Counted from the stretch's first letter, positions 37,521-47,223 are shown. The stretch is DNA of 64,000 bases from Shewanella kaireitica (GCF_023284045.1 NZ_JAKIKQ010000005.1:124001-188000); one strand, 5' to 3'. Translations and numbers: made by a program. The notes: a model not told the origin generated them from the letters alone.

Positions 37521-39110
37521 TTAATGACGGAAGTGACGCATACCAGTAAATACCATTGCCATGCCGTGCTCATCTGCAGCAGCGATGATCTCTTCGTCAC
37601 GAATAGAACCACCTGGCTGAATGATACAGCTAATGCCCGCTTCTGCAGCGGCATCAATACCGTCGCGGAATGGGAAGAATGCATCAGATGCCATCACAGA
37701 GTCTTGCACCACTAGGCCTTCATCAGCCGCTTTAATGCCAGCAACTTTAGCGCTATATACGCGGCTCATTTGACCTGCACCGACACCAATTGTCATGCTG
37801 TTCTTGGCATATACGATGGCATTTGATTTAACAAATTTAGCCACTTTCCAGCAGAACATGAGATCTTTCATTTCGGCAGCTGTTGGTTGACGCTTAGAAA
37901 CGACTTTAACATCATCAATAGCAACCATGCCTTGGTCACGATCTTGCAGCAATAAGCCACCATTAACGCGTTTGTAATCTAGGCTAGTGGTCTTGCTTGC
38001 CCATTGGCCACATTCAAGCAAACGTACGTTTGCTTTTGCAGCAACAACATCACGGGCAGCTTGGCTAACTGACGGAGCAATAATCACTTCAACAAACTGA
38101 CGCTCAACAATGGCTGTTGCAGTAGCAGCATCTAACTCGCCGTTAAAGGCGATGATGCCACCAAATGCCGAGGTCGGATCCGTTTGGAATGCGCGGTTAT
38201 AAGCTTCAAGTAGGTTGTCACCAATCGCAACACCACATGGGTTAGCGTGCTTAACGATGACACAAGCTGGCTCGTCAAACTCTTTAACACACTCTAGCGC
38301 TGAATCGGTATCAGCAATGTTGTTGTAAGAAAGTGCCTTACCTTGCAGTTGAACTGCAGTCGCAACAGAGGCCTCATCTAGGTTAGTGTCAACATAGAAA
38401 GCCGCTGTTTGATGGCTGTTTTCGCCATAGCGTAAGTCTTGCTTTTTAACTAACTGAGTATTGTAAGTGCGTGGGAACTTAGAATCTTCATGACACTCAT
38501 CTTTACTGTGAGCAGGCACTTTTGTACCGAAGTAGTTAGCGATCATACCATCGTATGCTGCTGTATGTTCAAAAGCAGCAATAGCAAGATCGAAACGCGT
38601 TTCCAGCGTTGTGCTACCTTCATTTGCTAGCATCTCTGCAATCACGCGGCCGTAGTCGCTAGCATTAACGATGATAGTGGTATCTTTGTGGTTTTTTGCA
38701 GTAGAGCGAACCATAGTTGGGCCGCCAATGTCGATGTTTTCGACAGCGTCCGCTAAGGTGCAACCTTCTTTAGCAACAGTTTCGGCAAATGGGTACAGGT
38801 TAACTGCAACCAAATCGATTGGGTTGATGTTGTTTTGCTCCATAACGAGCTCATCAATACCGCGACGCGCTAAAATGCCACCATGCACTTTAGGGTGCAA
38901 CGTTTTTACACGGCCATCCATGATTTCTGGGTGACCAGTGTAATCCGATACTTCAATGACAGGCACACCATTATCTGCCAACAGGCGGGCGGTGCCACCA
39001 GTAGATAGTAGCTCAACACCTTGAGCATGCAGCGCTTGTGCAAACTCTAAGATTCCGGTTTTATCTGAAACGCTTAACAGCGCGCGACGAATAGGTCTGG
39101 CATTATTCAT
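37521..39110 (-). CDS. purH: Bifunctional AICAR transformylase / IMP cyclohydrolase PurH
   Basis: A protein of 529 residues, the full-length two-domain enzyme. The N-terminal MGS-like domain (1-200, with [11 protein letters not shown] and [10 protein letters not shown]) is IMP cyclohydrolase. The C-terminal domain holds [10 protein letters not shown] with the catalytic Lys-His, and [10 protein letters not shown]. It carries out the last two steps of IMP synthesis. ATG at 39110. No purine riboswitch or clear PurR box was seen in the 327-base gap before zntR. Confidence 0.98.
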   Translation of the reverse strand: MNNARPIRRALLSVSDKTGILEFAQALHAQGVELLSTGGTARLLADNGVPVIEVSDYTGHPEIMDGRVKTLHPKVHGGILARRGIDELVMEQNNINPIDLVAVNLYPFAETVAKEGCTLADAVENIDIGGPTMVRSTAKNHKDTTIIVNASDYGRVIAEMLANEGSTTLETRFDLAIAAFEHTAAYDGMIANYFGTKVPAHSKDECHEDSKFPRTYNTQLVKKQDLRYGENSHQTAAFYVDTNLDEASVATAVQLQGKALSYNNIADTDSALECVKEFDEPACVIVKHANPCGVAIGDNLLEAYNRAFQTDPTSAFGGIIAFNGELDAATATAIVERQFVEVIIAPSVSQAARDVVAAKANVRLLECGQWASKTTSLDYKRVNGGLLLQDRDQGMVAIDDVKVVSKRQPTAAEMKDLMFCWKVAKFVKSNAIVYAKNSMTIGVGAGQMSRVYSAKVAGIKAADEGLVVQDSVMASDAFFPFRDGIDAAAEAGISCIIQPGGSIRDEEIIAAADEHGMAMVFTGMRHFRH

Positions 39111-39437
39111 TGTAGGTACAGGGTCCAGTAGTTATTTTAAGGATCTTTCGGAAAACAGAACAGTACTAGGCTTGCTTACCTCTACACTGCTTTCCAAAAG
39201 TCCCTCGCTATTTATACTCTCCCGTCACGGCGCGCGTATTTTACCGTAATTTTACCCTTGGCGGTGTTTTTTTCTGCGCGATTTCACAATACGGTAAACA
39301 GAACAAGCTTTGATCTAATTTTTTAGCCAGAATAAGCCTTGACCTTGGATACAACTCCAAGGTTTATACTTGGTTCATTGATAAATATGTGCACGATAAT
39401 ATTTAGCAATGTAAATGGTTTATACAAGGGGAAAGCG
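39111..39437. other. purH/zntR divergent upstream region
   Basis: No gene. Contains the zntR promoter (39339-39370). The purH promoter should also lie here but was not pinned down. Confidence 0.5.
39339..39370 (+). promoter_or_regulatory. MerR-type zntR promoter and operator
   Basis: TTGACC (39339-39344) and TATACT (39365-39370) are separated by 20 bases. The spacer carries the dyad ACCTTGGA-N6-TCCAAGGT (39342-39363). An over-long spacer with a central dyad is the hallmark of promoters twisted open by metal-bound MerR-family activators, so zntR and the permease are probably autoactivated. Confidence 0.9.
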
Positions 39438-39941
39438 ATGTATCGAATTGGTGAGCTAGCGCAGCTGTGTGAGGTCAAAACGGATACGTTACGGTTTTAC
39501 GAAAAGCACGGTTTGTTATCGCCTTCCTCAAGGACTGATTCTGGTTATCGCATCTATACCGAAAATGACGCAGAGCGCTTACGTTTTATTCTGCGGGCTA
39601 AAGCGGTTGGCTTTACCCTCGCTGAGATCACCGAGCTGCTGTCAATTGAACTGGATAAGTCCAATTGGGCATGCGCCGATGTTAAAGGTTTAGTGGATGA
39701 CAAGCTAGCCAATGTAGAAGCAAAAATTGCCGAGCTTAATCATTTTCAGCTATCGCTACAAAGGTTATCCCAAGCTTGTTGCGGTGGGCCTGAAAGCGCA
39801 GAACATTGCTCTATTTTAGAAGCGTTAGAATCAAGTACCGACAATATTCGCTGTGAAAATCACAGTCATACTCATGATGATGTGCAATTTACTAAAAATT
39901 GCCAAAACAAAGCAGTTAGTAAGAATTCAAAAGAGAAATAG
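39438..39941 (+). CDS. zntR: ZntR-type zinc-responsive transcriptional regulator (MerR family)
   Basis: A protein of 167 residues. The N-terminal HTH (MYRIGELAQLCEVKTDTLRF) precedes a dimerisation helix and the metal loop. The zinc cysteines of E. coli ZntR (79, 114, 115, 124) are all present: Cys79 in NWACAD, Cys114-Cys115 in QACCGG, Cys124 in AEHCSI. His119 of E. coli is Glu here and a His sits at 123, a possible substitute. Start ATG 39438 after AGGGGAAAG; the frame extends further but not plausibly. It activates metal efflux, here the permease gene 2 bases downstream. The C-terminus has extra His residues (SHTHDD). Confidence 0.93.
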   Translation: MYRIGELAQLCEVKTDTLRFYEKHGLLSPSSRTDSGYRIYTENDAERLRFILRAKAVGFTLAEITELLSIELDKSNWACADVKGLVDDKLANVEAKIAELNHFQLSLQRLSQACCGGPESAEHCSILEALESSTDNIRCENHSHTHDDVQFTKNCQNKAVSKNSKEK

Positions 39942-39943
39942 TT

Positions 39944-41257
39944 ATGTTATTTGCAAACTTTATCGACTTGTTCCTTGATTCAGCCCCTTGGTTGCTACTC
40001 GGTCTATTTCTAGCTGGAATGCTAAAAATGTTCGTGCCTATGGCATGGATGCAAAAGCAACTGGGTGGTCATGGTTTTAAAACTACGGTCAAAGCGGCTG
40101 TGTTGGGCGCACCTTTGCCATTATGTTCTTGTGGCGTTATTCCTGCGGCTGTAGGGCTGCGTCGAAGCGGTGCATCTAAAGCGGCTACCACATCATTTTT
40201 AGTCTCAACGCCGGAAACCGGAGTTGATTCAGTGACGGTTTCATATGTACTACTCGGTCCATTTATGGCGATTGTTAGACCTATCGCTGCGGTTACCAGC
40301 GCAATCGTAGCTGGTTTGCTGGTTGGTCGTGATGACGATGAGACTAAGCCTGTCGTTGATACCAAAGAAGCTACCAGCTCATCTTGTTGTAGTAGCAAAG
40401 CGGAGCCGAAAGCCAAGACTAGCAGCTGTTGTGGCAGTGAAAAGAAAGCCACAGTCAGTATGAAACCAATGACTCAGAGCAGTGTTATGAGTCAGTCTGC
40501 TAATGCTACTCCGCTAAATTTAACGCCAGTGACAGAGCAGACAAAATCAAGCTGTTGCAGCAGTGAAAAACCGGCTGCTAAGGCTGAGAGCACATCATGT
40601 TGTAGCTCAAAGAGTTCAGATGCTGCTGAAACTGAGAGTTGCTGTGAGTCGACTAAAGATATTGCCACTGAGCTTAAAGGTACATCAGTTATTAGCCGTA
40701 TCGGTAAGGGACTGCATTTTGCCGCCACTGATTTAGTACGCGATACTACAGTTTGGTTATTAATTGGTTTGTTCTTTGCTGCGCTAGTCACAACTTATGT
40801 TCCTGGTGATTTTATGGCTAAATGGGGCGATGGTATTTTAGCTATGTTAGTCATGGTGCTGATATCTGTGCCTATGTATATCTGTGCTACAGCATCAACG
40901 CCTATTGCTGCTGGCTTGTTGTTAGCTGGGGTTTCACCTGGAGCTGTTTTGGTATTTATGTTGGCAGGCCCTGCAACGAATATCGCAACCTTAGGTGTGG
41001 TGACTAAAGAGTTAGGTAAACGTGCATTGTTTGGCTACTTAGGTGGTGTGTTAGGCGTGGCATTAGTCTCAGGGATTTTGGTTAACTATTTGGTGGAAAC
41101 TTTTGGTTTTGTGGTGATGCCGCAAGTGGGTGAGCATCATAACTTACTACCTGCCGCAGTGGTGTATTCCTCTGGCGTACTACTGGCTATCTTAATGGCA
41201 AAAGTCTTTTTAGACATGTTACCTAAAAACTGGTGGCGCCGAGATTGCTGTTCATAA
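39944..41257 (+). CDS. SO_0444-family Cu/Zn efflux permease
   Basis: A protein of 437 residues in the ArsP/DUF318-type permease family. Two membrane halves (about 1-125 and 255-437) carry PLCSCGVIPAA and ICATASTPIAAG, equivalent motifs of the two repeats. The linker (about 135-245) is soluble and rich in Cys, Ser, Lys and Glu, with five CC pairs (SSCCSS, SSCCGS, SSCCSS, TSCCSS, ESCCES) that look like metal ligands. The family is known for copper and zinc efflux. It is co-transcribed with zntR. Direct metal loading of the CC-rich linker is an inference. Confidence 0.9.
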   Translation: MLFANFIDLFLDSAPWLLLGLFLAGMLKMFVPMAWMQKQLGGHGFKTTVKAAVLGAPLPLCSCGVIPAAVGLRRSGASKAATTSFLVSTPETGVDSVTVSYVLLGPFMAIVRPIAAVTSAIVAGLLVGRDDDETKPVVDTKEATSSSCCSSKAEPKAKTSSCCGSEKKATVSMKPMTQSSVMSQSANATPLNLTPVTEQTKSSCCSSEKPAAKAESTSCCSSKSSDAAETESCCESTKDIATELKGTSVISRIGKGLHFAATDLVRDTTVWLLIGLFFAALVTTYVPGDFMAKWGDGILAMLVMVLISVPMYICATASTPIAAGLLLAGVSPGAVLVFMLAGPATNIATLGVVTKELGKRALFGYLGGVLGVALVSGILVNYLVETFGFVVMPQVGEHHNLLPAAVVYSSGVLLAILMAKVFLDMLPKNWWRRDCCS

Positions 41258-41275
41258 TGTATTAGAATTAAATTT

Positions 41276-41301
41276 AAGGGCACTCATTGAGTGCCTTTTT
41301 T
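41276..41301 (+). terminator. Terminator of the Cu/Zn permease gene
   Basis: GGCACTC-ATT-GAGTGCC followed by a T-run. The same 17-base hairpin recurs at 42453-42469. Confidence 0.9.
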
Positions 41302-41356
41302 GTGCTAATTTAGATCATCTTGAATGGGTAAGCTAATCATACTGTAAGGAAACCGA

Positions 41357-42007
41357 ATGAAAAAATTACTGACGCTGTTACTTTTGACCTTTGTCGTTAT
41401 TGGTTGTGGTGATAAAAATGCACTCGAAGCCAATTATGTTGAAGGGGTGAACTATCGTGCGCTTGCAACCCCGATTGCGACTAACGGTGAACAGATCGAA
41501 GTGATGGAGTTTTTTTGGTATGGCTGCCCACATTGTGAATCATTTGAACAACCGCTGCACCAATGGCAAAAAACCATGGCTGCAGATGTTGACCTAGTGC
41601 AGTCACCCGCAATTTGGAATGATCTTATGAAGCTGCACGCCAAGGTATTTTTCATCGTGCAAAATATGGCTGATAGCGATAAGGCACATGCTGCGCTATT
41701 TCAAGAGGTGATGGCACTGCGCGAGATCCGTGATAGTAAATTGCAAACACAAAAGTTGGCTGATTTTTTACAGAATTTCGGCCTTAGTCAGGCTGATTTT
41801 GAACGACAATTGGCATCGGCTGAAATTAACCAGCAGCTTGCTCAAGCAATCGAAGTGATGGCTCAGTCTGAAATCGATGGTACGCCTTCAATTGTGGTAA
41901 ATGGCCGCTACTTAGTACTGAATCAGTCAGCAAACAGCTTTGAGCAGGTATTGGATATTACTCGTTTTCTGGTCGAAAAGGAGAAGGGGCGTTTAGCTGT
42001 AAATTAA
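41357..42007 (+). CDS. DsbA-like thiol-disulfide lipoprotein
   Basis: A protein of 216 residues. Lipoprotein signal (VVIGC-G), so anchored in a membrane facing the periplasm. Thioredoxin fold with the DsbA-type active site CPHC in FWYGCPHCESF and the cis-proline in DGTPSI; the helical insertion is typical of DsbA. It may oxidise or isomerise disulfides of exported proteins. A membrane-tethered DsbA is less usual than the soluble form. The next gene starts 2 bases later. Confidence 0.88.
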   Translation: MKKLLTLLLLTFVVIGCGDKNALEANYVEGVNYRALATPIATNGEQIEVMEFFWYGCPHCESFEQPLHQWQKTMAADVDLVQSPAIWNDLMKLHAKVFFIVQNMADSDKAHAALFQEVMALREIRDSKLQTQKLADFLQNFGLSQADFERQLASAEINQQLAQAIEVMAQSEIDGTPSIVVNGRYLVLNQSANSFEQVLDITRFLVEKEKGRLAVN

Positions 42008-42009
42008 CG

Positions 42010-42426
42010 GTGACGACAGTGCGAACACAATCACAGATAATTATCTTCGATGGCATATGTAATTTATGCCATAGCGCCGTTAACTTTGTGATTAACCATG
42101 ATAAACACCAACGGTTTATGTTTGCCTCGCTGCAATCGAGTAGCGGTAGGCGGTATCTGTCTAAGTTTGGGGTGACTGAGGTTGCTTTAGATAGCGTGAT
42201 ATTGATAAAGGGTGATAAGTGCTACCTGCGCAGTGATGCGGCAATAGAGATTGCAAAGTCACTTGATACACCTTGGCCGCTGTTACGTTTTAGCCGTTTT
42301 TTGCCAAAGATAATACGTGATGGACTTTATAATGCACTGGCAAAGCAGCGTTATAGACTATTTGGCACAAGAGCTATTTGCCTGCTACCAACGTCTGCAG
42401 TAAAAAGTCGCTTTATCGAAGATTAA
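42010..42426 (+). CDS. DCC-family (DUF393) thiol-disulfide oxidoreductase-like protein
   Basis: A protein of 138 residues. The DxxCxxC motif, FDGICNLCHSAV, is the hallmark of the DCC/DUF393 family, with a hydrophobic core and a C-terminal RYRLFGTR. Predicted to be thioredoxin-like, biochemical role not known. Start GTG 42010, two bases after the DsbA-like gene, so co-transcribed, which fits a thiol-redox link (inference). Confidence 0.88.
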   Translation: MTTVRTQSQIIIFDGICNLCHSAVNFVINHDKHQRFMFASLQSSSGRRYLSKFGVTEVALDSVILIKGDKCYLRSDAAIEIAKSLDTPWPLLRFSRFLPKIIRDGLYNALAKQRYRLFGTRAICLLPTSAVKSRFIED

Positions 42427-42445
42427 TCGATAACTATAGAACCAC

Positions 42446-42474
42446 TAAAAAAGGCACTCATTGAGTGCCTTTTT
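42446..42474. terminator. Bidirectional terminator between the DCC gene and the YebC-like gene
   Basis: An A-run, GGCACTC-ATT-GAGTGCC and a T-run; works on both strands. Confidence 0.9.
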
Positions 42475-42501
42475 CGTAATCTATATTACCTTTCAGAAAA
42501 T

Positions 42502-43236
42502 TTATGCTTCTGTAGGTAACTCAGCATTGTGGTAAACGTTCTGAACGTCATCACAATCTTCAAGTGCAGCTAAGAATTTTTCAAATTGCTCAATTTCTTC
42601 TGCATCAGTAATTGCTGTCATAGTTTGTGGAACGAAAGTGATCTCTTCCATGACATATTCTGTTTCTGCAGGAAGTTCAGCCGCGAGTGCCGTTTTAACT
42701 TTAAAGAACTCTGTGTGTGGAGCGTATACACTGATCATGCCATCTTCTAGCTCAACGTCTGTTACATCAACGTCTGCCATCATTAGCATTTCAAGGATCG
42801 CATCTTCATCATCGCCTGCAAATACAAATACAGCTTGATGATCGAACATATGACCAGCTGTACCTGGACCACCTAGTTTTGCGTCATTCTTAACGAATGC
42901 CTGACGCACTTGAGTAAAGGTACGCTTACCGTTGTCTGTTAAGCAATCGGCAATAACCATACATCCACCAGGACCAAAACCTTCGTAGCGAGCACTTTCA
43001 TAATCTTCACCGCCACCGCCACGCGCTTTTTCGATCGCACGCTCAATAACATGAGCCGGCACTTGATCTTTTTTAGCCTTGGAAATCATTTGACGCAACG
43101 CTAGGTTGCCGTCGGGATCGAAACCACCATTTTTGGCGCAAACGTAGATCTCTTTTCCGTATCTAGAATAGAGTCTCGTCTTCTGCCCAGCAGTTTTCGC
43201 CATGGATTCTTTGCGGTTTTGGTATGCTCTGCCCAT
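42502..43236 (-). CDS. YebC/PmpR-family protein, YeeN-like subgroup
   Basis: A protein of 244 residues. The opening [19 protein letters not shown] and the middle RYEGFGPGG and VYHNAELP are typical of the YebC family. The N-terminus (MGR with the HSKW-like region replaced) is closer to E. coli YeeN than to YebC. The family has been described as transcriptional regulators and as factors that relieve ribosome stalling; which applies here is not clear. Start ATG 43236 has GAGAAAG; a longer start at 43251 is possible. Confidence 0.85.
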   Translation of the reverse strand: MGRAYQNRKESMAKTAGQKTRLYSRYGKEIYVCAKNGGFDPDGNLALRQMISKAKKDQVPAHVIERAIEKARGGGGEDYESARYEGFGPGGCMVIADCLTDNGKRTFTQVRQAFVKNDAKLGGPGTAGHMFDHQAVFVFAGDDEDAILEMLMMADVDVTDVELEDGMISVYAPHTEFFKVKTALAAELPAETEYVMEEITFVPQTMTAITDAEEIEQFEKFLAALEDCDDVQNVYHNAELPTEA

Positions 43237-43360
43237 CTTGATCTTTCTCACTAAGCTTTAAAAATTGCCAGCAATGTTAGCAGCTTTATTAGCACAAATC
43301 AGGTGCAGGCCTTTAAAAATACTAATCCCGATCAATAAAAACTGCTATGCAGGCTTTACG

Positions 43361-44278
43361 CTAACTTTTATTCGAGCTGAAATATCGCATCAGCAGCTCA
43401 ATAGTGGTTTTTATTAGTTGTGGTGGTTTTTGGCCAAAATCATGCACTGCATATACGGCATTGAGTGGGCATTGGTGATCAGGCACTAATATGGCTAATT
43501 GATTTTGTAGCTCTGCTTGCTGAAATACAAATTCAGGTAGTAGTGCAACGCCTAAGCCTGCTTTAGCTAAAGCGCTGACCGCGGATGAATTATCGGTGAA
43601 TCTATTGGCAACAAACTCTAGCCTTTTTCGCGCAGACGTTTGGTCGTGAGTGAGGTGTGCTAATGCCTCAAGTTCATGAGCGAGTCTTTCTTTTTGCCAT
43701 GAGTTAGCTATGTAATCCAAAGATTGCCACTGCTCGGCATCAATCTCGTGCTTATGTCGCTCTATATACGTTGGACTCGCACAGACCACATCTCTGAATT
43801 CGCCGAGCTTACGCTGCATTAAATTGCTTGAAGGCAGCTTTCCGACCCGAATAACCAGGTCAACATCATCACTAAGTAGGTCAATACGTTGATCGGCAAC
43901 GGAAATAGTTGGCTTTACCTGCGCGTTATCACGACATAGTTCAGCGATAGCTGGAGCAACGATTGAATCAATAAGTGCATGGGGAGCACTTATTCTAATG
44001 GGACCTGCAATGTTTCCGCCAGTATCACGCGCTTCCTGCCACGCGGTTTGAGATATATCAGCCATTTGCGTGCAGCGTTGATAGAAATCAGTGCCAGCAG
44101 GCGTTAGCTGTTGCTTGCGGGTGGTACGATGCAACAACTGTACACCAATAGCAGACTCTAGACTTTTAAGGTGATGACTCACGACTGATTTTGACAACGC
44201 TAAATTATCCGCTGCGGCACTGATTGAGCCGGCATCGACTATCTGCTTAAAAATGGCCATATGGCGTAGATAATCCAT
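43361..44278 (-). CDS. LysR-family transcriptional regulator
   Basis: A protein of 305 residues. The N-terminal winged helix (IFKQIVDAGSISAAADNLAL, then HHLKSLE) is standard, followed by a LysR substrate domain. It diverges from a small NTF2-like gene with 125 bases between the starts, the usual arrangement for a LysR regulator and its target. The ligand is unknown. Confidence 0.9.
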   Translation of the reverse strand: MDYLRHMAIFKQIVDAGSISAAADNLALSKSVVSHHLKSLESAIGVQLLHRTTRKQQLTPAGTDFYQRCTQMADISQTAWQEARDTGGNIAGPIRISAPHALIDSIVAPAIAELCRDNAQVKPTISVADQRIDLLSDDVDLVIRVGKLPSSNLMQRKLGEFRDVVCASPTYIERHKHEIDAEQWQSLDYIANSWQKERLAHELEALAHLTHDQTSARKRLEFVANRFTDNSSAVSALAKAGLGVALLPEFVFQQAELQNQLAILVPDHQCPLNAVYAVHDFGQKPPQLIKTTIELLMRYFSSNKS

Positions 44279-44403
44279 AGTACCTCTATAGTTGTTCTGT
44301 TTAATCGAACAGTGAGTGCTGTATTGGTTAGGTTATCAATACCAATCTAAGCTGTAAACTGGTTGCATAATTTGAAAGGAACAACAGCTATTGGAGTTAT
44401 ACA

Positions 44404-44769
44404 ATGTCTTCGACCTTATTAAATGCCGTTAAGTTGGCGAGTGAAACTTGGAAAAATGGTTTTAATAGCCAAGATGCAAAGCAGTGCGCTGGGCAATATG
44501 AAGCGAATGCCACAATGAATGCTCGACCATTTGGTGAGTTTGTGGGTAGAGATGCGATTGAAGCATTTTGGCAAAATCTGATTAATGAAGGGTTCAATAG
44601 TGTGGAATATATTGAACCTAACTTTAGCATTGTAGACGACAATACTGTGTTACTGACCTCTTCTTGGAAAATGAATAAAGCCCATGGTGTTATCCATAAA
44701 GAACTGTGGGTGTTGCAACAAGATGGTAGTGCTAAGCTTGCTGATGATGATTTTGAAGTACTGGGATAG
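44404..44769 (+). CDS. NTF2-like / SnoaL-like small protein
   Basis: A protein of 121 residues. Pattern of an NTF2-like cone fold: a first helix (ASETWKNGFNSQDAKQCAGQ), AGQYEANATMNARPFGEFVG, then VGRDAIEAFWQNL and paired beta strands to FEVLG. No signal peptide. The family includes isomerases and lipid-binding proteins and cannot be narrowed down here. GGAG upstream. Likely controlled by the divergent LysR gene. Confidence 0.8.
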   Translation: MSSTLLNAVKLASETWKNGFNSQDAKQCAGQYEANATMNARPFGEFVGRDAIEAFWQNLINEGFNSVEYIEPNFSIVDDNTVLLTSSWKMNKAHGVIHKELWVLQQDGSAKLADDDFEVLG

Positions 44770-45144
44770 TTGCTTTACTAGCGGTTTAATTATTCATAGG
44801 CTTTCTTGATGAAAGCCAAGGTGAAATTTACTATAAAAAACGTCGGCATACTTGTCGGTGTTTTTGTATGTTTGAGGCTAACGACCACTTATTTATACCG
44901 AATAATATAGGGTATACCTTCAATCTTTATTTCCTGTTGATGAGCTGTAAGTTATTAAATATACAGTAGATATTAATTTAACATTAATTTAATTCTGTAT
45001 ATTAATTGCTCTTTATATTTTTGTGATGAGTGATGAAAAGGCTTTACGTTAATGGGGAATAATTCACACATTAAATGTTTAAAAATCATTACCGTATTTA
45101 CGGGGGAGTAAAGATCACATCTAAAGAATAATTTTGGAGTGATG
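44770..45144. other. Cytochrome upstream region
   Basis: No coding frame. A weak hairpin at about 44840-44870 (three wobble pairs) followed by T's may terminate the NTF2-like gene. An AT-rich array of direct and inverted repeats lies at 44958-45003. TCACA at 45114-45118 is half of a CRP/FNR-type site. Confidence 0.5.
44958..45003. repeat. AT-rich direct repeats inside an inverted repeat
   Basis: AATATACAG (44958-44966) and CTGTATATT (44995-45003) frame two tandem copies of ATTAATTTAAC/T (44972-44982, 44983-44993), spaced exactly 11 bases. On the minus strand these read TTAAATTAAT repeats, reminiscent of ArcA-type direct-repeat sites; binding is an inference. Confidence 0.5.
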
Positions 45145-47175
45145 ATGAAGCGCTTTAACAAATGTGGTGTCGCCTTAATTGTAGCGGCAGCTTTCGGGCT
45201 TACAGCTTGTAGTGATGGCAAAGATGGTAATGACGGTGAAGATGGCACTAGCCCGTTACCGCCAGTGGTAGAGAAATCAACAACGACTAACGTTGAAATG
45301 ATAGCGCATACCCTTGAAGAGGGAGCAATCAAATTTGAGTTTGAAATTACTAACGAAGAAGGGTTGTTGATTTCAGGTTTAGAGAATGCCAGTGCAGAAA
45401 TGGCTGTACTCACAGAAAAGGGTATCGCCCGTAGTCGCCCTGATTACGAAGGCACTATAGTCGGTGGCAGTGCAGACCAAGCAACAGATGGTGCTAGCCT
45501 GACAATGACTGATAATGGCCGTTATGAGTTCTATGCGCCAATGGCTGCGATAGATAGTAGCAGCGAAGGTATAATACGTCTTGCTGTTGGTGGGGGCGAT
45601 AATATCGCTAAGTCACGCTATATGGTTGTCGATAAAACCGAAGGCTTGCACACTACCTCTACAGCAACCTGTCAGGGTTGTCATGTCGATTATGCTGCGT
45701 CAAAACTAAAGCATCCAAGCTATACCGCAATCAATACTGATGGCGAAACGGATCTCGTTGCTGGCTGTATGGTTTGCCATGGTAATGTTGTGCGAGATGA
45801 TGGTGGTTACGCACGTAACTCGATGCAAAAAATTGGTCATATCAATCATCAGAAATTTGAAAAAGATTTTGAACCGGCCAATTGTTACACCTGTCATGCT
45901 GAACCGATCACTAAAGTAAATAGCATGACGACTTGTACTGATTGTCATGATGCTGCTGGCGTTGGCTCAACGGCTGTGACTATGACTTATAGCGGCTTTA
46001 GTGAGTCAGATGATGTTCGTTTATTCCATAAGAAGGTAATGGAGAGAGCACAACTTAGAGAAGATCACTACACCACTACATCTGTGCCATTTATTGATGA
46101 TTCAATTGAGTGGGAAGAGTATCCACAGGGTGGTTGGTGTACAACGGTATCGTTATTCAATACCGCTGGTGAGACTGAGCAACAACTCAATATTGGTGAA
46201 ATGTATGCTGCGAATACTTTGACATATGCAGGGGCTTACATTCATGGCTACCACAACGAGTCTTTAGTAGGCCGTCCTAGCCCACGTGGTTCTGATCAGT
46301 ATATTGAAAATGAAGATGGTAGCCGTTCGATCTGTTACCCACACTTGGATGGATTAGACACTGACTATCGAGTTGCGGATTTAGTAGCAAGTACTCGTGT
46401 GACATTTAAACAAGCTGATGACGACGGCGGCTACGACGGCGTGTCTTTCACTAGTTACTCGGGCGCAGTAGATCATAGTGGTGTGAAAACACAAGACTAT
46501 GAACGCCGTCATTCGGTGACTGCTAATAGTTGTACCACTTGTCACAACAATGAAACTAACTACCATAAAAACGGTAGTTATAACGAAGGTGGCTTAGACT
46601 GTGTTGCTTGTCATAACAACGGCCAAGATCGCTCAGGTATGAGAACTGTTGCGATGGATGCGTTCGAAACAGATGCTAAACGCGTTGAAGCTGGTTACAT
46701 TATTCCTGCTATGAGTAGTGATGTTCAAGTCGGTTGGAAAGCTAACAGTGCTCCAGGTTTTGGGCCGCTAGTACATGCTCAGCACTGGGGGATACAGGCG
46801 GTTGTAGGTTCGGAGATGAGTAAAGAAGTAGAAGTACTTGTTACCAACTCTGCCGCGAAGCTAAACGCTGAAAACTGTGTGGCATGTCATGCTGATGGAA
46901 TTGATCTGTATGCGATCCCTAATCAGTTTATCCGTGCGAAAGCTTTCCATGGTGGTGACAATACTAAGATGGCAAGCCCTATTACCGCTAACTGTTTTGC
47001 TTGTCATAATGATGAGTCAGCGCTAAATCATATGATTCAGCAAGGTGGTTCAATTGATGAAGAGGTGGTTGCAGATTGGTACACCCAGCCTACTTCAGAG
47101 TCTTGTGCGACTTGTCATGCCGAAGGTAAGTCTTACGGTATTGAGAAGTTCCACATATTTGAACGTATGGAATAA
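45145..47175 (+). CDS. OmcA/MtrC-family multihaem outer-membrane cytochrome c (nine CXXCH)
   Basis: A lipoprotein of 676 residues (lipobox GLTAC-S). Nine CXXCH haem sites at about residues 176 CQGCH, 208 CMVCH, 247 CYTCH, 264 CTDCH, 463 CTTCH, 486 CVACH, 578 CVACH, 617 CFACH and 654 CATCH: four then five, separated by a haem-free block of 200 residues. This is the two-lobe plan of the OmcA/MtrC family, which usually has ten haems (UndA eleven). Such proteins carry electrons to extracellular metals. Two more Cys (GGWCTT, RSICYP) could form a disulfide. Start ATG 45145 after TGGAG. No mtr partner gene is nearby. A terminator follows. Confidence 0.88.
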   Translation: MKRFNKCGVALIVAAAFGLTACSDGKDGNDGEDGTSPLPPVVEKSTTTNVEMIAHTLEEGAIKFEFEITNEEGLLISGLENASAEMAVLTEKGIARSRPDYEGTIVGGSADQATDGASLTMTDNGRYEFYAPMAAIDSSSEGIIRLAVGGGDNIAKSRYMVVDKTEGLHTTSTATCQGCHVDYAASKLKHPSYTAINTDGETDLVAGCMVCHGNVVRDDGGYARNSMQKIGHINHQKFEKDFEPANCYTCHAEPITKVNSMTTCTDCHDAAGVGSTAVTMTYSGFSESDDVRLFHKKVMERAQLREDHYTTTSVPFIDDSIEWEEYPQGGWCTTVSLFNTAGETEQQLNIGEMYAANTLTYAGAYIHGYHNESLVGRPSPRGSDQYIENEDGSRSICYPHLDGLDTDYRVADLVASTRVTFKQADDDGGYDGVSFTSYSGAVDHSGVKTQDYERRHSVTANSCTTCHNNETNYHKNGSYNEGGLDCVACHNNGQDRSGMRTVAMDAFETDAKRVEAGYIIPAMSSDVQVGWKANSAPGFGPLVHAQHWGIQAVVGSEMSKEVEVLVTNSAAKLNAENCVACHADGIDLYAIPNQFIRAKAFHGGDNTKMASPITANCFACHNDESALNHMIQQGGSIDEEVVADWYTQPTSESCATCHAEGKSYGIEKFHIFERME

Positions 47176-47223
47176 AAAGTAAGGGTTAGTACCTCCCTGC
47201 ATATAACTAACCCATGACTTTTT

